Positions 24,534 to 32,329 of a DNA stretch of 64,000 nucleotides are shown here, piece after piece. The position numbers and the translations under genes were made by a program. The first letter of the stretch is position 1, and every line of letters starts with the position of its first letter. The notes below the pieces were generated by a model. It saw nothing but the letters and a program-made list of their open reading frames with translations, had not been told where the DNA came from and did no database searches. Source of the DNA: Candidatus Sulfopaludibacter sp. SbA3 (GTDB taxonomy: Bacteria; Acidobacteriota; Terriglobia; Bryobacterales; Bryobacteraceae); the NCBI GenBank assembly GCA_945890485.1, contig CAMDCN010000019.1, forward strand, positions 1-64,000, in the 5' to 3' direction.

Positions 24534-25070
24534 TTACTTGCCGAGAGTGTCTTGGCCTTTCTCCCAGTTGCAGGGGCAGAGTTCGTCGGTCTGCAGAGCA
24601 TCGAGCACCCGGAGAACTTCCTTCGGGTTCCGGCCCACGGACAGATCGTTGACGCTGACGAAGCGGATGACGTTATCCGGGGCAACGATGAAGGTCGCCC
24701 GCTGGGCCGCACCGATGTGCGGATCGCGGATGCCGAGCGCCGTCACGAGTTCGGCCTTGAAGTCCGAAAGCATCGGGAAGGGCAGGTCGCGCAGGTCGTC
24801 GTGGTGCTTGCGCCAGTTCAGATGGGTGAACCAGGAATCGGTCGAACCGCCCAGTACCTGCGCATCGCGATCGGTGAACTCCTTATTGGCCTTGCCAAAC
24901 GCCGCGATCTCGGTCGGGCAGACGAAGGTGAAATCGAGGGGCCAGAAGAAGTACACCTTCCACTTGCCGGCATACGAATCCTGATTGATCTCGGCGAACT
25001 CTTTGCCCTGTTCCAGGCTAACGGCCGCGTTCAGATGAAACGCGGGAAACTTCTCTCCAACTCCAAGCAT
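24534..25070 (-). CDS. ahpC: Peroxiredoxin AhpC (three-cysteine, AhpD-coupled type)
   Basis: A 178-residue typical 2-Cys peroxiredoxin. The peroxidatic Cys51 is in DFTFVCPTEIAAF. The C-terminus has a C-x-C pair (Cys165 and Cys167 in DELCPCNWEKG), the pattern of mycobacterial AhpC, which is recycled by AhpD rather than AhpF. The gene lies immediately after the Fur-family gene, with TAGGAGA upstream of ATG 25070, and before ahpD. The three genes form one peroxide-defence unit. Confidence 0.95.
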   Translation of the reverse strand: MLGVGEKFPAFHLNAAVSLEQGKEFAEINQDSYAGKWKVYFFWPLDFTFVCPTEIAAFGKANKEFTDRDAQVLGGSTDSWFTHLNWRKHHDDLRDLPFPMLSDFKAELVTALGIRDPHIGAAQRATFIVAPDNVIRFVSVNDLSVGRNPKEVLRVLDALQTDELCPCNWEKGQDTLGK

Positions 25071-25076
25071 GCGTGA

Positions 25077-25520
25077 TTATCTCCTAGTATTTTTTGAAGC
25101 GCAGGCGGCGCAAAGCCCGTGCGCTTCGACAATAAATCGGTTCACCCGAAAGCCCTTCGGCAACGGGCGGCGTAACTGAACTTCATCGAGGCCTTCCGCG
25201 GGAAGGTCGAACATCTTGCGGCAATCGGTGCAAACGAAGTGATGGTGCGGCTGGTTGTTAGCCTCCAGGCGCAGCGAGCCATGGTGCAGACTCACTTCTC
25301 CTATCAAGCCGCTGTCCAGAAAAGTGCGGATGTTGCGGTAGACCGTACCCAGCGAAATCGAGGGGATATCCTGCCGGACGCGCTCGTATAGCAGCTCCGG
25401 ACTAGGATGATCGTCCGCTTCCAGCAGGGCCCGGTAAAGCACCTGCCGCTGATGGGTACAGGGTAGCCCAGCCGCCACGCAACGATCGCGAAACCATCCC
25501 ATTCGTTGCTCGAGATCCAT
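25077..25520 (-). CDS. perR: Fur-family regulator, probably PerR
   Basis: A 147-residue Fur-family protein: winged helix (about 15-85; LYERVRQDIPSISLGTVYRNIRTFLDSGLI) and a metal/dimerisation domain (90-147) with PHHHFVCTDC and CAAC, the two CxxC pairs of the structural zinc site. Placement directly ahead of ahpC and ahpD argues for PerR (peroxide sensing by metal-catalysed oxidation) rather than Fur, but sequence alone does not prove it. A Fur/PerR-like palindrome lies about 55 bases upstream of its start, consistent with autoregulation. Confidence 0.88.
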   Translation of the reverse strand: MDLEQRMGWFRDRCVAAGLPCTHQRQVLYRALLEADDHPSPELLYERVRQDIPSISLGTVYRNIRTFLDSGLIGEVSLHHGSLRLEANNQPHHHFVCTDCRKMFDLPAEGLDEVQLRRPLPKGFRVNRFIVEAHGLCAACASKNTRR

Positions 25521-25570
25521 ACCCCTCAGAAGATGCGAGGCGCTGGGACCAGGATGCAGGTTTTTCGCAG

Positions 25571-25590
25571 GTGAGAATAATTCCTATCTA
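25571..25590 (-). promoter_or_regulatory. Candidate Fur/PerR box upstream of perR-ahpC-ahpD
   Basis: The AT-rich near-palindrome AGAATAATTCC is centred on GAATAATTC (25575-25583), in an otherwise GC-rich leader. It resembles the inverted ATAAT-type core of Fur/PerR boxes. Only one partial site is seen, so the call is tentative. Confidence 0.4.
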
Positions 25591-26159
25591 GTAGCTGCTC
25601 TTGTTTGTGCCATTTCCACCAAAGGGAGGCCGGAGGCGGCACCCTTGGTCAAAGCTGCTTCAAACGGCGGATCCGCTATCCCGGCGAAACGCGCCCAGCG
25701 GACAGGTCCGTACACTTCCCTCCACAACTCCAAATCCAGCACCCCCGCAGGATCGGCCCCGTGGTGATGCGCTTCCCGGCTCGAGACGGGCGCCGCTAAG
25801 CCCTCCACATATCGCATTGCCGCCCAAATCTGTGGGCGATCGAAAGCACAGGACTGGAATCGTCCCGCCCAAATGGGTTCGTTTCGTCGTTCGCGGATGT
25901 GGCGCCATAAGGCGTACTCGCGATTCACCTGGCCGACGGTTCGCGATAGCGCCGGGGCGGAAACTGGCAGGAGCAACAGATGCACCGCTTCCGGTTGCAG
26001 GGCGTAACCCAGCACGGCGAGATGGTGACGGGTCGCCGCGCGGCCGAGGACATACAGGTAGGCCTGATAATCCTCCGCGTCCGAAAACGCCAACGTCGCC
26101 GCTGATTGGCGGACATAGTGAGGGAAAAACGGAAGAGTAATGCGGCGCGCTCTGGCCAT
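25584..26159 (-). CDS. REP-associated tyrosine transposase-like (RAYT/Y1) protein with degenerate HUH motif
   Basis: A 191-residue protein whose layout follows the TnpA_REP/Y1 family: an N-terminal strand (RITLPFFPHYVRQ), FSDAEDYQAYLYVLGRAATRHHLAVLGYAL, then the segment where the HUH motif belongs, VNREYALWRHIRERRNEPIWAGRFQSCAF, and a Tyr in MRYVEGLAAPVS at the nucleophile position. The HUH box is damaged: the family's P-N-H-V-H-L-L appears as QPEAVHLLLLP, leaving one His. Either a domesticated relative or a decaying gene. It ends 64 bases from the perR start. Confidence 0.75.
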   Translation of the reverse strand: MARARRITLPFFPHYVRQSAATLAFSDAEDYQAYLYVLGRAATRHHLAVLGYALQPEAVHLLLLPVSAPALSRTVGQVNREYALWRHIRERRNEPIWAGRFQSCAFDRPQIWAAMRYVEGLAAPVSSREAHHHGADPAGVLDLELWREVYGPVRWARFAGIADPPFEAALTKGAASGLPLVEMAQTRAATR

Positions 26160-26201
26160 GCACCGACGAAGTGCCAGCCAGAGCGCCCGGTTCTCAACTA
26201 T

Positions 26202-27431
26202 TTACGCCTTCTTGGGCTTCCGGTAAGCGCGGAATAGGCGTCCCAGGACCTTCAGGCCTTGGTCTACTTCCTTTTCCGTCACAATGAACGGCGGCAGGAA
26301 TCGTAAGACCGTATCGTGCGTGCAGTTGAACAACACGCCCTGCTCGATGCCCTTCATCACGTAGTCCTTGCCCGGATGGTCCAGTTCCACGCCGATCATC
26401 AAACCATGGCCGCGGACGTCCTTAATGAACTTGTGCTTCGCCTGCAGGTCGCGCAATCCGGCGCGGAAATACTCGCCTACGCGGTTGATCTGCGGCAGCA
26501 GCTCGTCCAGGATGTCGAGGAATTCGAGCGCGACCGCCGACGACAATACGTTGCCGCCAAAGGTCGTTCCATGCATCCCCGGCTTGATCGCCGCCGCCGC
26601 GCGTTCGTTGGTCAGGATGACGCCCATGGGAAGTCCGCACGAAAGCGGCTTGGCCGTCACCATGACGTCCGGCTTCACGTCCGGTGCAATCAGGCTATGC
26701 GACCAGTATTGACCCGTTCGCCCAACGCCGCATTGGATGGCGTCGAATACGAGCAGGGCGTTGTACTGATCGGCCAACCGCCGCGCCGTCCGCAGGAACT
26801 CCGGTTGCATCGGATGAATGCCACCTTCGCCCTGAATACCCTCAATCACGATACCGCTTGTGCGTTCGTTGAACGCGCCTTCGAGAGCCGCAATGTCATT
26901 GGCCGGAATCCAGCGCGGCCCCGGCAACAGCGGCTCAAAATCCTTGCGGTACTTTGGCTGCCCCGTGATTGAAATGGCGCCAATCGTCCGGCCATGGAAC
27001 GAATTATCGAGAGCAATAATCTCCGGCCGATCCGGACCCGCGTGGGCGCGCATGATCTTGATCGCGCCTTCCATCGACTCCGCACCCGAGTTCGTGAAGA
27101 ACACCCGGTCCAGGCCAGAAATCTGGCACAGCCTCTGCGCCAGTTTCCCCGTGTACTCGTGATAGTAGAGGTTCGAGGTATGCAGCAGCAGTGCCGCCTG
27201 CCGCTGAATCACCTTCGTAATCCGCGGATGCGCGTGGCCCAGCGCGTTTACGCCGATGCCGCTGAGCAGGTCGAGGTACTTCCGGTTATCGAGACCGTAG
27301 AGGTAGCAACCCTTGCCGCGTCGCACCGCCAGCGGGTATCGGGCGTAGGTGGGCATCACATATTGACGCTCCAACTCCATCCACTGCTGCGACTCTGTCA
27401 ATTCGGCTACTGCATCTTTAGTTTCAACCAC
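26202..27431 (-). CDS. Class III PLP-dependent aminotransferase (ArgD/GabT-like)
   Basis: About 409 residues. Start placed at GTG 27431 (VVETKDAVAELT), which has GGAG upstream within the end of the preceding gene; a longer frame is open but would overlap that gene further. Class III features: LLSGIGVNALGHAHPRI, the GAESMEGAIKIMRAH cofactor-binding stretch, FHGRTIGAISITG, EGIQGEGGIHP, the DAIQCGVGRTG metal-like loop and the PLP Lys in VTAKPLSCGLPMG. Acetylornithine, ornithine or 4-aminobutyrate are all possible amino donors. It overlaps the end of the alpha/beta-hydrolase gene, suggesting cotranscription. Confidence 0.87.
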   Translation of the reverse strand: MVETKDAVAELTESQQWMELERQYVMPTYARYPLAVRRGKGCYLYGLDNRKYLDLLSGIGVNALGHAHPRITKVIQRQAALLLHTSNLYYHEYTGKLAQRLCQISGLDRVFFTNSGAESMEGAIKIMRAHAGPDRPEIIALDNSFHGRTIGAISITGQPKYRKDFEPLLPGPRWIPANDIAALEGAFNERTSGIVIEGIQGEGGIHPMQPEFLRTARRLADQYNALLVFDAIQCGVGRTGQYWSHSLIAPDVKPDVMVTAKPLSCGLPMGVILTNERAAAAIKPGMHGTTFGGNVLSSAVALEFLDILDELLPQINRVGEYFRAGLRDLQAKHKFIKDVRGHGLMIGVELDHPGKDYVMKGIEQGVLFNCTHDTVLRFLPPFIVTEKEVDQGLKVLGRLFRAYRKPKKA

Positions 27432-28225
27432 TCGACCATTTTCTCCTTGTAGTTTTGATAGGCCGGAACCTTCTCCCATGGGCCAACCCCGTGAGGAGCA
27501 TCCGGAACGGGGTAGACTTCACACGAAGCTCCCACAGCTTTCATCTTCGCGCACATCGCGGTGGATTGCGCGAATGGCACGGCCTCGTCCTTCGTGCCGT
27601 GAATGAACAAGATTGGCGGCATGTCGCGCTTCACGTAGGTGATGCCGGACGCCTCCCGCATCTTGGCGAGTTCTGGCGGTGTCATCCCCGTCACGCCGAG
27701 CAACTGAGAGACGTTCTTCCCAGGCCCGCCCAACAGCTTCGACCGCGCCTCAAAGTCAGTCGGGCAGTAGAAGCAAACGACGGCGGCCACTCGCGTCGCC
27801 GGCGAATGCTTCGCCCCGGCGAGCGCCACCAGATGCCCACCCGCGCTTTCTCCCATCAGGGCGATTTTCGTTGGGTCCACCTTGTAGCCGGCCGCGTTCC
27901 GCTTCACCCACAGGATCGCCGCGTTCACATCATCAAGCGCGGCCGGATGCTGAAACCGAGGGCTCAAACGGTAGTTGATCGTAAACCACGCGAATCCACC
28001 GCGAATCAAAGGCGGAAACAGCGGCGGCACATAGGTGTTCTTGTCGCCGTTCTCCCAGCCACCTCCATGCACCACAATCACCGTTGGGAACGGCCCCGGT
28101 CCATCGGGAACCCACGCGTCAAGCGTCAGCGAATAGCCGTCGGGCTTAGAGAACTCAATGTCCCGGCGGAACTCGCCGAAGACAGGAATCAGGCTCAGAA
28201 AGGAGAAAACAAGCAGGAGTCGCAT
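27407..28225 (-). CDS. Secreted alpha/beta hydrolase (BD-FAE/carboxylesterase-like)
   Basis: About 272 residues. Start placed at ATG 28225, which begins a signal peptide (MRLLLVFSFLSLIPVFG). The oxyanion motif HGGGWENGDK is near residue 55, the nucleophile elbow GESAGGHLVAL near 135, an Asp in HGTKDEAVPF and a His in DAPHGVG complete the triad. It is related to hormone-sensitive-lipase/BD-FAE-type esterases that act on acylated polysaccharide or small esters. It is divergent from the DtxR-family gene across 34 bases. Confidence 0.87.
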   Translation of the reverse strand: MRLLLVFSFLSLIPVFGEFRRDIEFSKPDGYSLTLDAWVPDGPGPFPTVIVVHGGGWENGDKNTYVPPLFPPLIRGGFAWFTINYRLSPRFQHPAALDDVNAAILWVKRNAAGYKVDPTKIALMGESAGGHLVALAGAKHSPATRVAAVVCFYCPTDFEARSKLLGGPGKNVSQLLGVTGMTPPELAKMREASGITYVKRDMPPILFIHGTKDEAVPFAQSTAMCAKMKAVGASCEVYPVPDAPHGVGPWEKVPAYQNYKEKMVEWLKLKMQ

Positions 28226-28259
28226 GGCGGAAACTCTCAAAGCATAGCAGGCGGCTACA

Positions 28260-28937
28260 ATGGAGGCGTTGCAGATCACGATCTCCAAAGAGAACTATCT
28301 GAAGGCGATTGCCGAGGCTGAGGCCGACGGCGAATTCGTCATCGCCGCCACCCTCGCCCGCTGGCTGAATGTCTCCGCCCCGGCCGTCACGATGGCCATC
28401 CGCCGTTTGAAGCGCGACGGCTGCATTACCGTCGAAGCCGAGGGCCAGATCTGCCTCACTCCGGCCGGCCGCGAGATCGCCAACCGACTGCTCCGCCGCC
28501 ACTACCTCATTGAGCGCATGCTCGCCGAGGTCTTTGGCATGGAGTGGTACAAGGTGCATGACGAGGCCGAGCAACTGGAACATGCCGTTTCCGCCGACTT
28601 CGAGAACAAGCTCGCCGACAAACTGGGCGCCGACGCCGCGTGCCCCCATGGCCACGGGCTACTGCTGGAGACCCAACAGCATCGCCGAGACCGCGGGCTC
28701 GCGCCCCTCGATGAACTCGCGATTGGAGAGCAGGCTACTGTCGTGAGCGTCTTCGAGCGCGACCGCAAGTTGTTGGAATTTCTTGATGGCCTCGGCATTC
28801 GACCCTCCGCTGCGCTCGAACTGCTCGCACGGAATTACGACAAGACGATGACGTTGCGCGTCGCCGGCGAGCGGGAAGTCCCGCTCGGCCTCGCTGCCGC
28901 CAATCGCGTCTGGGTTCAGCGAAGCGCCTTGAAATAG
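28260..28937 (+). CDS. DtxR/MntR-family metal-dependent repressor
   Basis: A 225-residue protein: N-terminal winged helix (about 8-70; [25 protein letters not shown]), a helical metal-binding and dimerisation domain (75-140; [37 protein letters not shown], which supplies the His and Glu ligands) and a FeoA-like SH3 domain (150-225). This is the three-domain IdeR/MntR plan. It senses Fe2+ or Mn2+; which metal cannot be told by eye. Its 3' end overlaps the convergent epimerase gene by 22 bases. Confidence 0.9.
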   Translation: MEALQITISKENYLKAIAEAEADGEFVIAATLARWLNVSAPAVTMAIRRLKRDGCITVEAEGQICLTPAGREIANRLLRRHYLIERMLAEVFGMEWYKVHDEAEQLEHAVSADFENKLADKLGADAACPHGHGLLLETQQHRRDRGLAPLDELAIGEQATVVSVFERDRKLLEFLDGLGIRPSAALELLARNYDKTMTLRVAGEREVPLGLAAANRVWVQRSALK

Positions 28938-29845
28938 GCGATTGTTTCCCGCAGGCCAGCTTCTAACGACACTTGCGGCTCCCAATCCAATAACCGCTTC
29001 GCCTTGCTGATGTCCGGCTTGCGCCGCTTGGGATCGTCCTCGGGCAGCGGCTCAAATACAATTTGCGAGCTGGTTCCGGTGAGCCGCTGGATCCTCTCGG
29101 CGAACTCCAACATCGTCAATTCCACCGGGTTCCCGACATTCACCGGATACACTTCGTCTGATTGCGATAGCCGGTAGAGTCCCTCCACAAGGTCGCTCAC
29201 GTAGCAGAAGCTCCGGGTCTGCGATCCATCGCCGAAGACCGTCATCGGCTGCCCACTTAACGCCTGATCAAGAAACGCCGGCACCACGCGCCCGTCCCGC
29301 AGTTGCATCCGAGGGCCATAGGTATTAAAGATGCGCGCGATGTTCGTCCGCAAGCCATAATGCCGGTGGTACGCCATCGTGATCGCCTCGGCGAAACGCT
29401 TGCTCTCGTCGTAGCAGCTCCGCGGACCCACTGGATTCACGTTACCCCAATAGGTCTCCAACTGCGGATGTTCGAGCGGATCGCCATAACATTCGGAGGT
29501 CGAAGTTACTAAGTAACGGGCATTGGAAGCGCGCGCCAGTTCCAGCAGGTTTCGCGAGCCAATCGAACCCACGTCCAGCGTGGCGATCGGGTGCGCGTAA
29601 TAGTCCTTCGGACTCGCCGGCGAAGCGGCGTGTATTACGCAGTCAAACGCGCCGAGCGGCGGCAAGGGCTGGCAAACATCCGCGTCGTAAAAAGTAAATC
29701 GCGGATGGCCAGCCAAATGCGCCACATTCCGGCGATGACCGGTGAGGAAGTTATCGGCGCCAACCACGGTATGACCATCCGCCAGAATTCGATCACACAA
29801 ATGAGAGGGAACAAACCCAGCAGCACCAGAAACAAAGAAGCGCAA
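28916..29845 (-). CDS. NAD-dependent epimerase/dehydratase, UDP-glucuronate decarboxylase-like
   Basis: A 309-residue extended SDR. The start is TTG 29845, supported by GGAGG five bases upstream. The catalytic Y-x-x-x-K is in [13 protein letters not shown], and [35 protein letters not shown] and [16 protein letters not shown] follow, as in UXS enzymes. The nucleotide loop is unusual: it reads [10 protein letters not shown] where the family has G-G-A-G-F-I-G-S-H, so the third Gly is Pro. The expected reaction is UDP-glucuronate to UDP-xylose or a related NDP-sugar step feeding envelope glycans. It is divergent from the Fe-S gene. Confidence 0.85.
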   Translation of the reverse strand: MRFFVSGAAGFVPSHLCDRILADGHTVVGADNFLTGHRRNVAHLAGHPRFTFYDADVCQPLPPLGAFDCVIHAASPASPKDYYAHPIATLDVGSIGSRNLLELARASNARYLVTSTSECYGDPLEHPQLETYWGNVNPVGPRSCYDESKRFAEAITMAYHRHYGLRTNIARIFNTYGPRMQLRDGRVVPAFLDQALSGQPMTVFGDGSQTRSFCYVSDLVEGLYRLSQSDEVYPVNVGNPVELTMLEFAERIQRLTGTSSQIVFEPLPEDDPKRRKPDISKAKRLLDWEPQVSLEAGLRETIAYFKALR

Positions 29846-29880
29846 AGATCCTCCGAACTTTGGTAGTGTAGCGTATTCTT

Positions 29881-31704
29881 ATGCCTCCCCTGTCCGCCGC
29901 CGAGTCGGCGTTGTTCCTGGTCTTGCTAGCGTTGGCGGTGTTCGGCTTTGCCCGGCGCTTTTCAAACGTCGTCAAACTGCTCCGCGACGCCAAGCCGGAC
30001 GCCAGTTTCCAGCTCGCGCCGGTCGGCCGCCGCGTCTGGGACTTTTTCTGGGAGGTTATCTGCCAAGCCAAGGTCATCAAGGAGCGTCCCGTGCCGGGCC
30101 TGCTGCATGCCTTTGTCTTCTGGGGCTTTTGCGCGTTCGGCGTTGTCACGCTGAATCATTTTGCGATCGGTGTCGGACTGCCGCTATTTTCCATTCATGG
30201 CAACCCCATCGGCTGGCTGGCCGCCGCGTTCGCCGTCGTAACGGCAATTTCCATCGCCGGCCTCGCCATCCGCCGCCTCGTCTGGCGTCCCGAGTGGCTC
30301 GGCGAAGTCTCCTGGGAGTCCGGATTCATCGCCCTCCTCATCTTCATGCTGATGGCCACCTACCTCGCCGACTTCGCCTGGTCGCCCACGGGCCCGCTCT
30401 ACAACGGGCTGTGGTGGGCCCACACCCTCGCCTTGCTCATCTTCCTGCCCCTCATCCCTCACACCAAACACCTCCACCTAGTCCTCAGCCCCGCTACCGT
30501 TTTTCTCTCCCGCGGCTCTTTTTCCGCTATCCCGCCGCTGGCCGGCGATGAGGATTTCGGCCTCGTCACGGGAAAGGACGTCACCAAGCTCACCGTACTG
30601 CAAGCGTTCTCCTGCGTCGAGTGTGGCCGGTGTACAGAGCATTGCCCCGCCGCCAACACCGGAAAGCTACTTAATCCAAAACAGATCATTCTCGGCGCCC
30701 GCGACTATCTCAACGAGTTCGGCGTCGCCAGCGAAGAGCCGCTGCTCGGGTTGCATATCTCGCAGGAAGCAGCGTTTCAGTGCACCACCTGTGGTGCCTG
30801 CGAATACCAGTGCCCCGTGGGCATCGAGCATCTCCCGGTGATCATTGGTCTCCGTCGCGGCGCCGTCAACACAGGCGCCTGGGAGGACGAACACGGCACC
30901 AAGCTTTTCCTGAACCTTGAGCGCTACGGCAACCCCATGGGCTTCCCCGCGCTACAACGCGACCGCTTCGTGAAGTCAGAAGGTCTCCCGCTCTACGATG
31001 GTTCCCAGGAGTACCTCCTCTGGATGGGCTGCATGGGCAGCTACGACCCTGCGGGTCGCGAGATCGTCAGCGCTCTCGTACAGGTTCTCCGCCACCACAA
31101 CATCTCGTTTGGCGTATTGAAGAAGGAGCGATGCTCCGGCGATTCGGCCCGCCGCCTCGGCAACGACCTGGTCTTTCAAACCCTGGCCAATCAAAATATC
31201 GAATCGATACAGGCGGTAGGCGCGAAGAAGATGCTGTCGATTTGCCCGCATTGTGTCCGCACCCTGGGGCAGGACTACCAGGAGTTCGGGGTGAATTTCG
31301 AGATCGAGCACCACTCGGAGCTACTCGCGAAGTATGCCACGCCGGCTCCGGCCAAACAGACCGTGGTCTATCACGATCCCTGCTATCTTGGCCGATACCA
31401 GGAGATCTACGATGAGCCCCGCGCGGTCGCCGCCTCGGCCGGCGCGTTGGTGGAAGCACCCCGCAACCGCGAGCGCGGCTTTTGCTGCGGCGCCGGCGGC
31501 GGCTTGGCGTTCTTGGGAGAAGAACAAGGCAGCCGCGTCAACCACGCTCGCGCGCAGGAGTTAGCCGACACCGGAGCCGATATCGTGGCCGCCGCCTGCC
31601 CTTTTTGCAATACGATGTTCCGCGACGGCCTCGCCGCGGTCAGCGAACGTCCCCCGCAACTCCTCGACATCGCACAAATTGCGGCCAGGAATTTGCCGCA
31701 ATAA
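29881..31704 (+). CDS. Membrane-bound Fe-S/CCG-domain oxidoreductase (HdrD/GlpC-like)
   Basis: A 607-residue protein. The N-terminal third has about five membrane helices and resembles the NarI-type cytochrome b subunit (residues 1-200). Two 4Fe-4S motifs follow: CVECGRCTEHCP (near 246) and CTTCGACEYQCP (near 301). The last part holds two CCG-type cysteine-rich domains (MGCMGSYDPAGRE, CPHCVRTLGQDY; HDPCYLGRYQEIYDEPR, GFCCGAGGGLAF, CPFCNTMF). The plan matches quinone-linked heterodisulfide-reductase-like enzymes of unknown electron donor. It begins 35 bases from the divergent epimerase gene and is followed by tRNA-Lys. Confidence 0.9.
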   Translation: MPPLSAAESALFLVLLALAVFGFARRFSNVVKLLRDAKPDASFQLAPVGRRVWDFFWEVICQAKVIKERPVPGLLHAFVFWGFCAFGVVTLNHFAIGVGLPLFSIHGNPIGWLAAAFAVVTAISIAGLAIRRLVWRPEWLGEVSWESGFIALLIFMLMATYLADFAWSPTGPLYNGLWWAHTLALLIFLPLIPHTKHLHLVLSPATVFLSRGSFSAIPPLAGDEDFGLVTGKDVTKLTVLQAFSCVECGRCTEHCPAANTGKLLNPKQIILGARDYLNEFGVASEEPLLGLHISQEAAFQCTTCGACEYQCPVGIEHLPVIIGLRRGAVNTGAWEDEHGTKLFLNLERYGNPMGFPALQRDRFVKSEGLPLYDGSQEYLLWMGCMGSYDPAGREIVSALVQVLRHHNISFGVLKKERCSGDSARRLGNDLVFQTLANQNIESIQAVGAKKMLSICPHCVRTLGQDYQEFGVNFEIEHHSELLAKYATPAPAKQTVVYHDPCYLGRYQEIYDEPRAVAASAGALVEAPRNRERGFCCGAGGGLAFLGEEQGSRVNHARAQELADTGADIVAAACPFCNTMFRDGLAAVSERPPQLLDIAQIAARNLPQ

Positions 31705-31741
31705 ACGGCCCATGCTATTCTAACGGATGTCGTCTGAACGG

Positions 31742-31817
<76 letters not shown>

Positions 31818-31852
31818 TCTCCCGCTGAGGGAAATGACGGTACCTGGGTAGC

Positions 31853-32209
31853 CTAAACGGCTCCCCACTCCCAGTCGAGCGCATCCCAAACGTCGACCTG
31901 AGTCGGATTTAAGGTTGGGACATCGAACGAGCTTGCGATTAGTCCATTGCCGGAGACGAGTCGCCACTGTTCCAGGACAATGGCTCCGAACGTGTATCGC
32001 AGACGCACAAACAAAAGTCGCGTAAGTGGCCGGTCGCTGCGGATCCACAATTGCACCCTCGCCGTATCCGGAAACATCGTCCCGAAAGGCCGAAGGTTGG
32101 GAAGGCAATGGACTTCAAGGGTACCCACCGGAGTGTCTCTCGAAGCGCCGCACACGTTCTGGCCCGAAGCAACAGTGGTCAGCCCCAGAATCAAAAGCAT
32201 CGATTTCAT
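31853..32209 (-). CDS. Small secreted protein of unknown function
   Basis: A 118-residue product starting at ATG 32209 with a signal peptide (MKSMLLILGLTTVASG) and a mature part with two early cysteines (QNVCGASRD, EVHCLPN) that may form a disulfide. The mature domain is rich in beta-prone segments (TARVQLWIRSDRPLTRLLFVRLRYTFG). No family recognised. The frame is on the opposite strand to tRNA-Lys and the Fe-S gene. The signal peptide and ordinary amino-acid composition argue for a real gene. Confidence 0.6.
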   Translation of the reverse strand: MKSMLLILGLTTVASGQNVCGASRDTPVGTLEVHCLPNLRPFGTMFPDTARVQLWIRSDRPLTRLLFVRLRYTFGAIVLEQWRLVSGNGLIASSFDVPTLNPTQVDVWDALDWEWGAV

Positions 32210-32329
32210 AAACTGCCTCCTGGCCCGACGGGGAATCCCAACTATGCCACAACGACTAACATTGCCTGATTGTTAATTTGCGGTCGGCGCGCCAGTCACG
32301 ACTCCCGACTGCCCACCTTTCGCGTTAGC

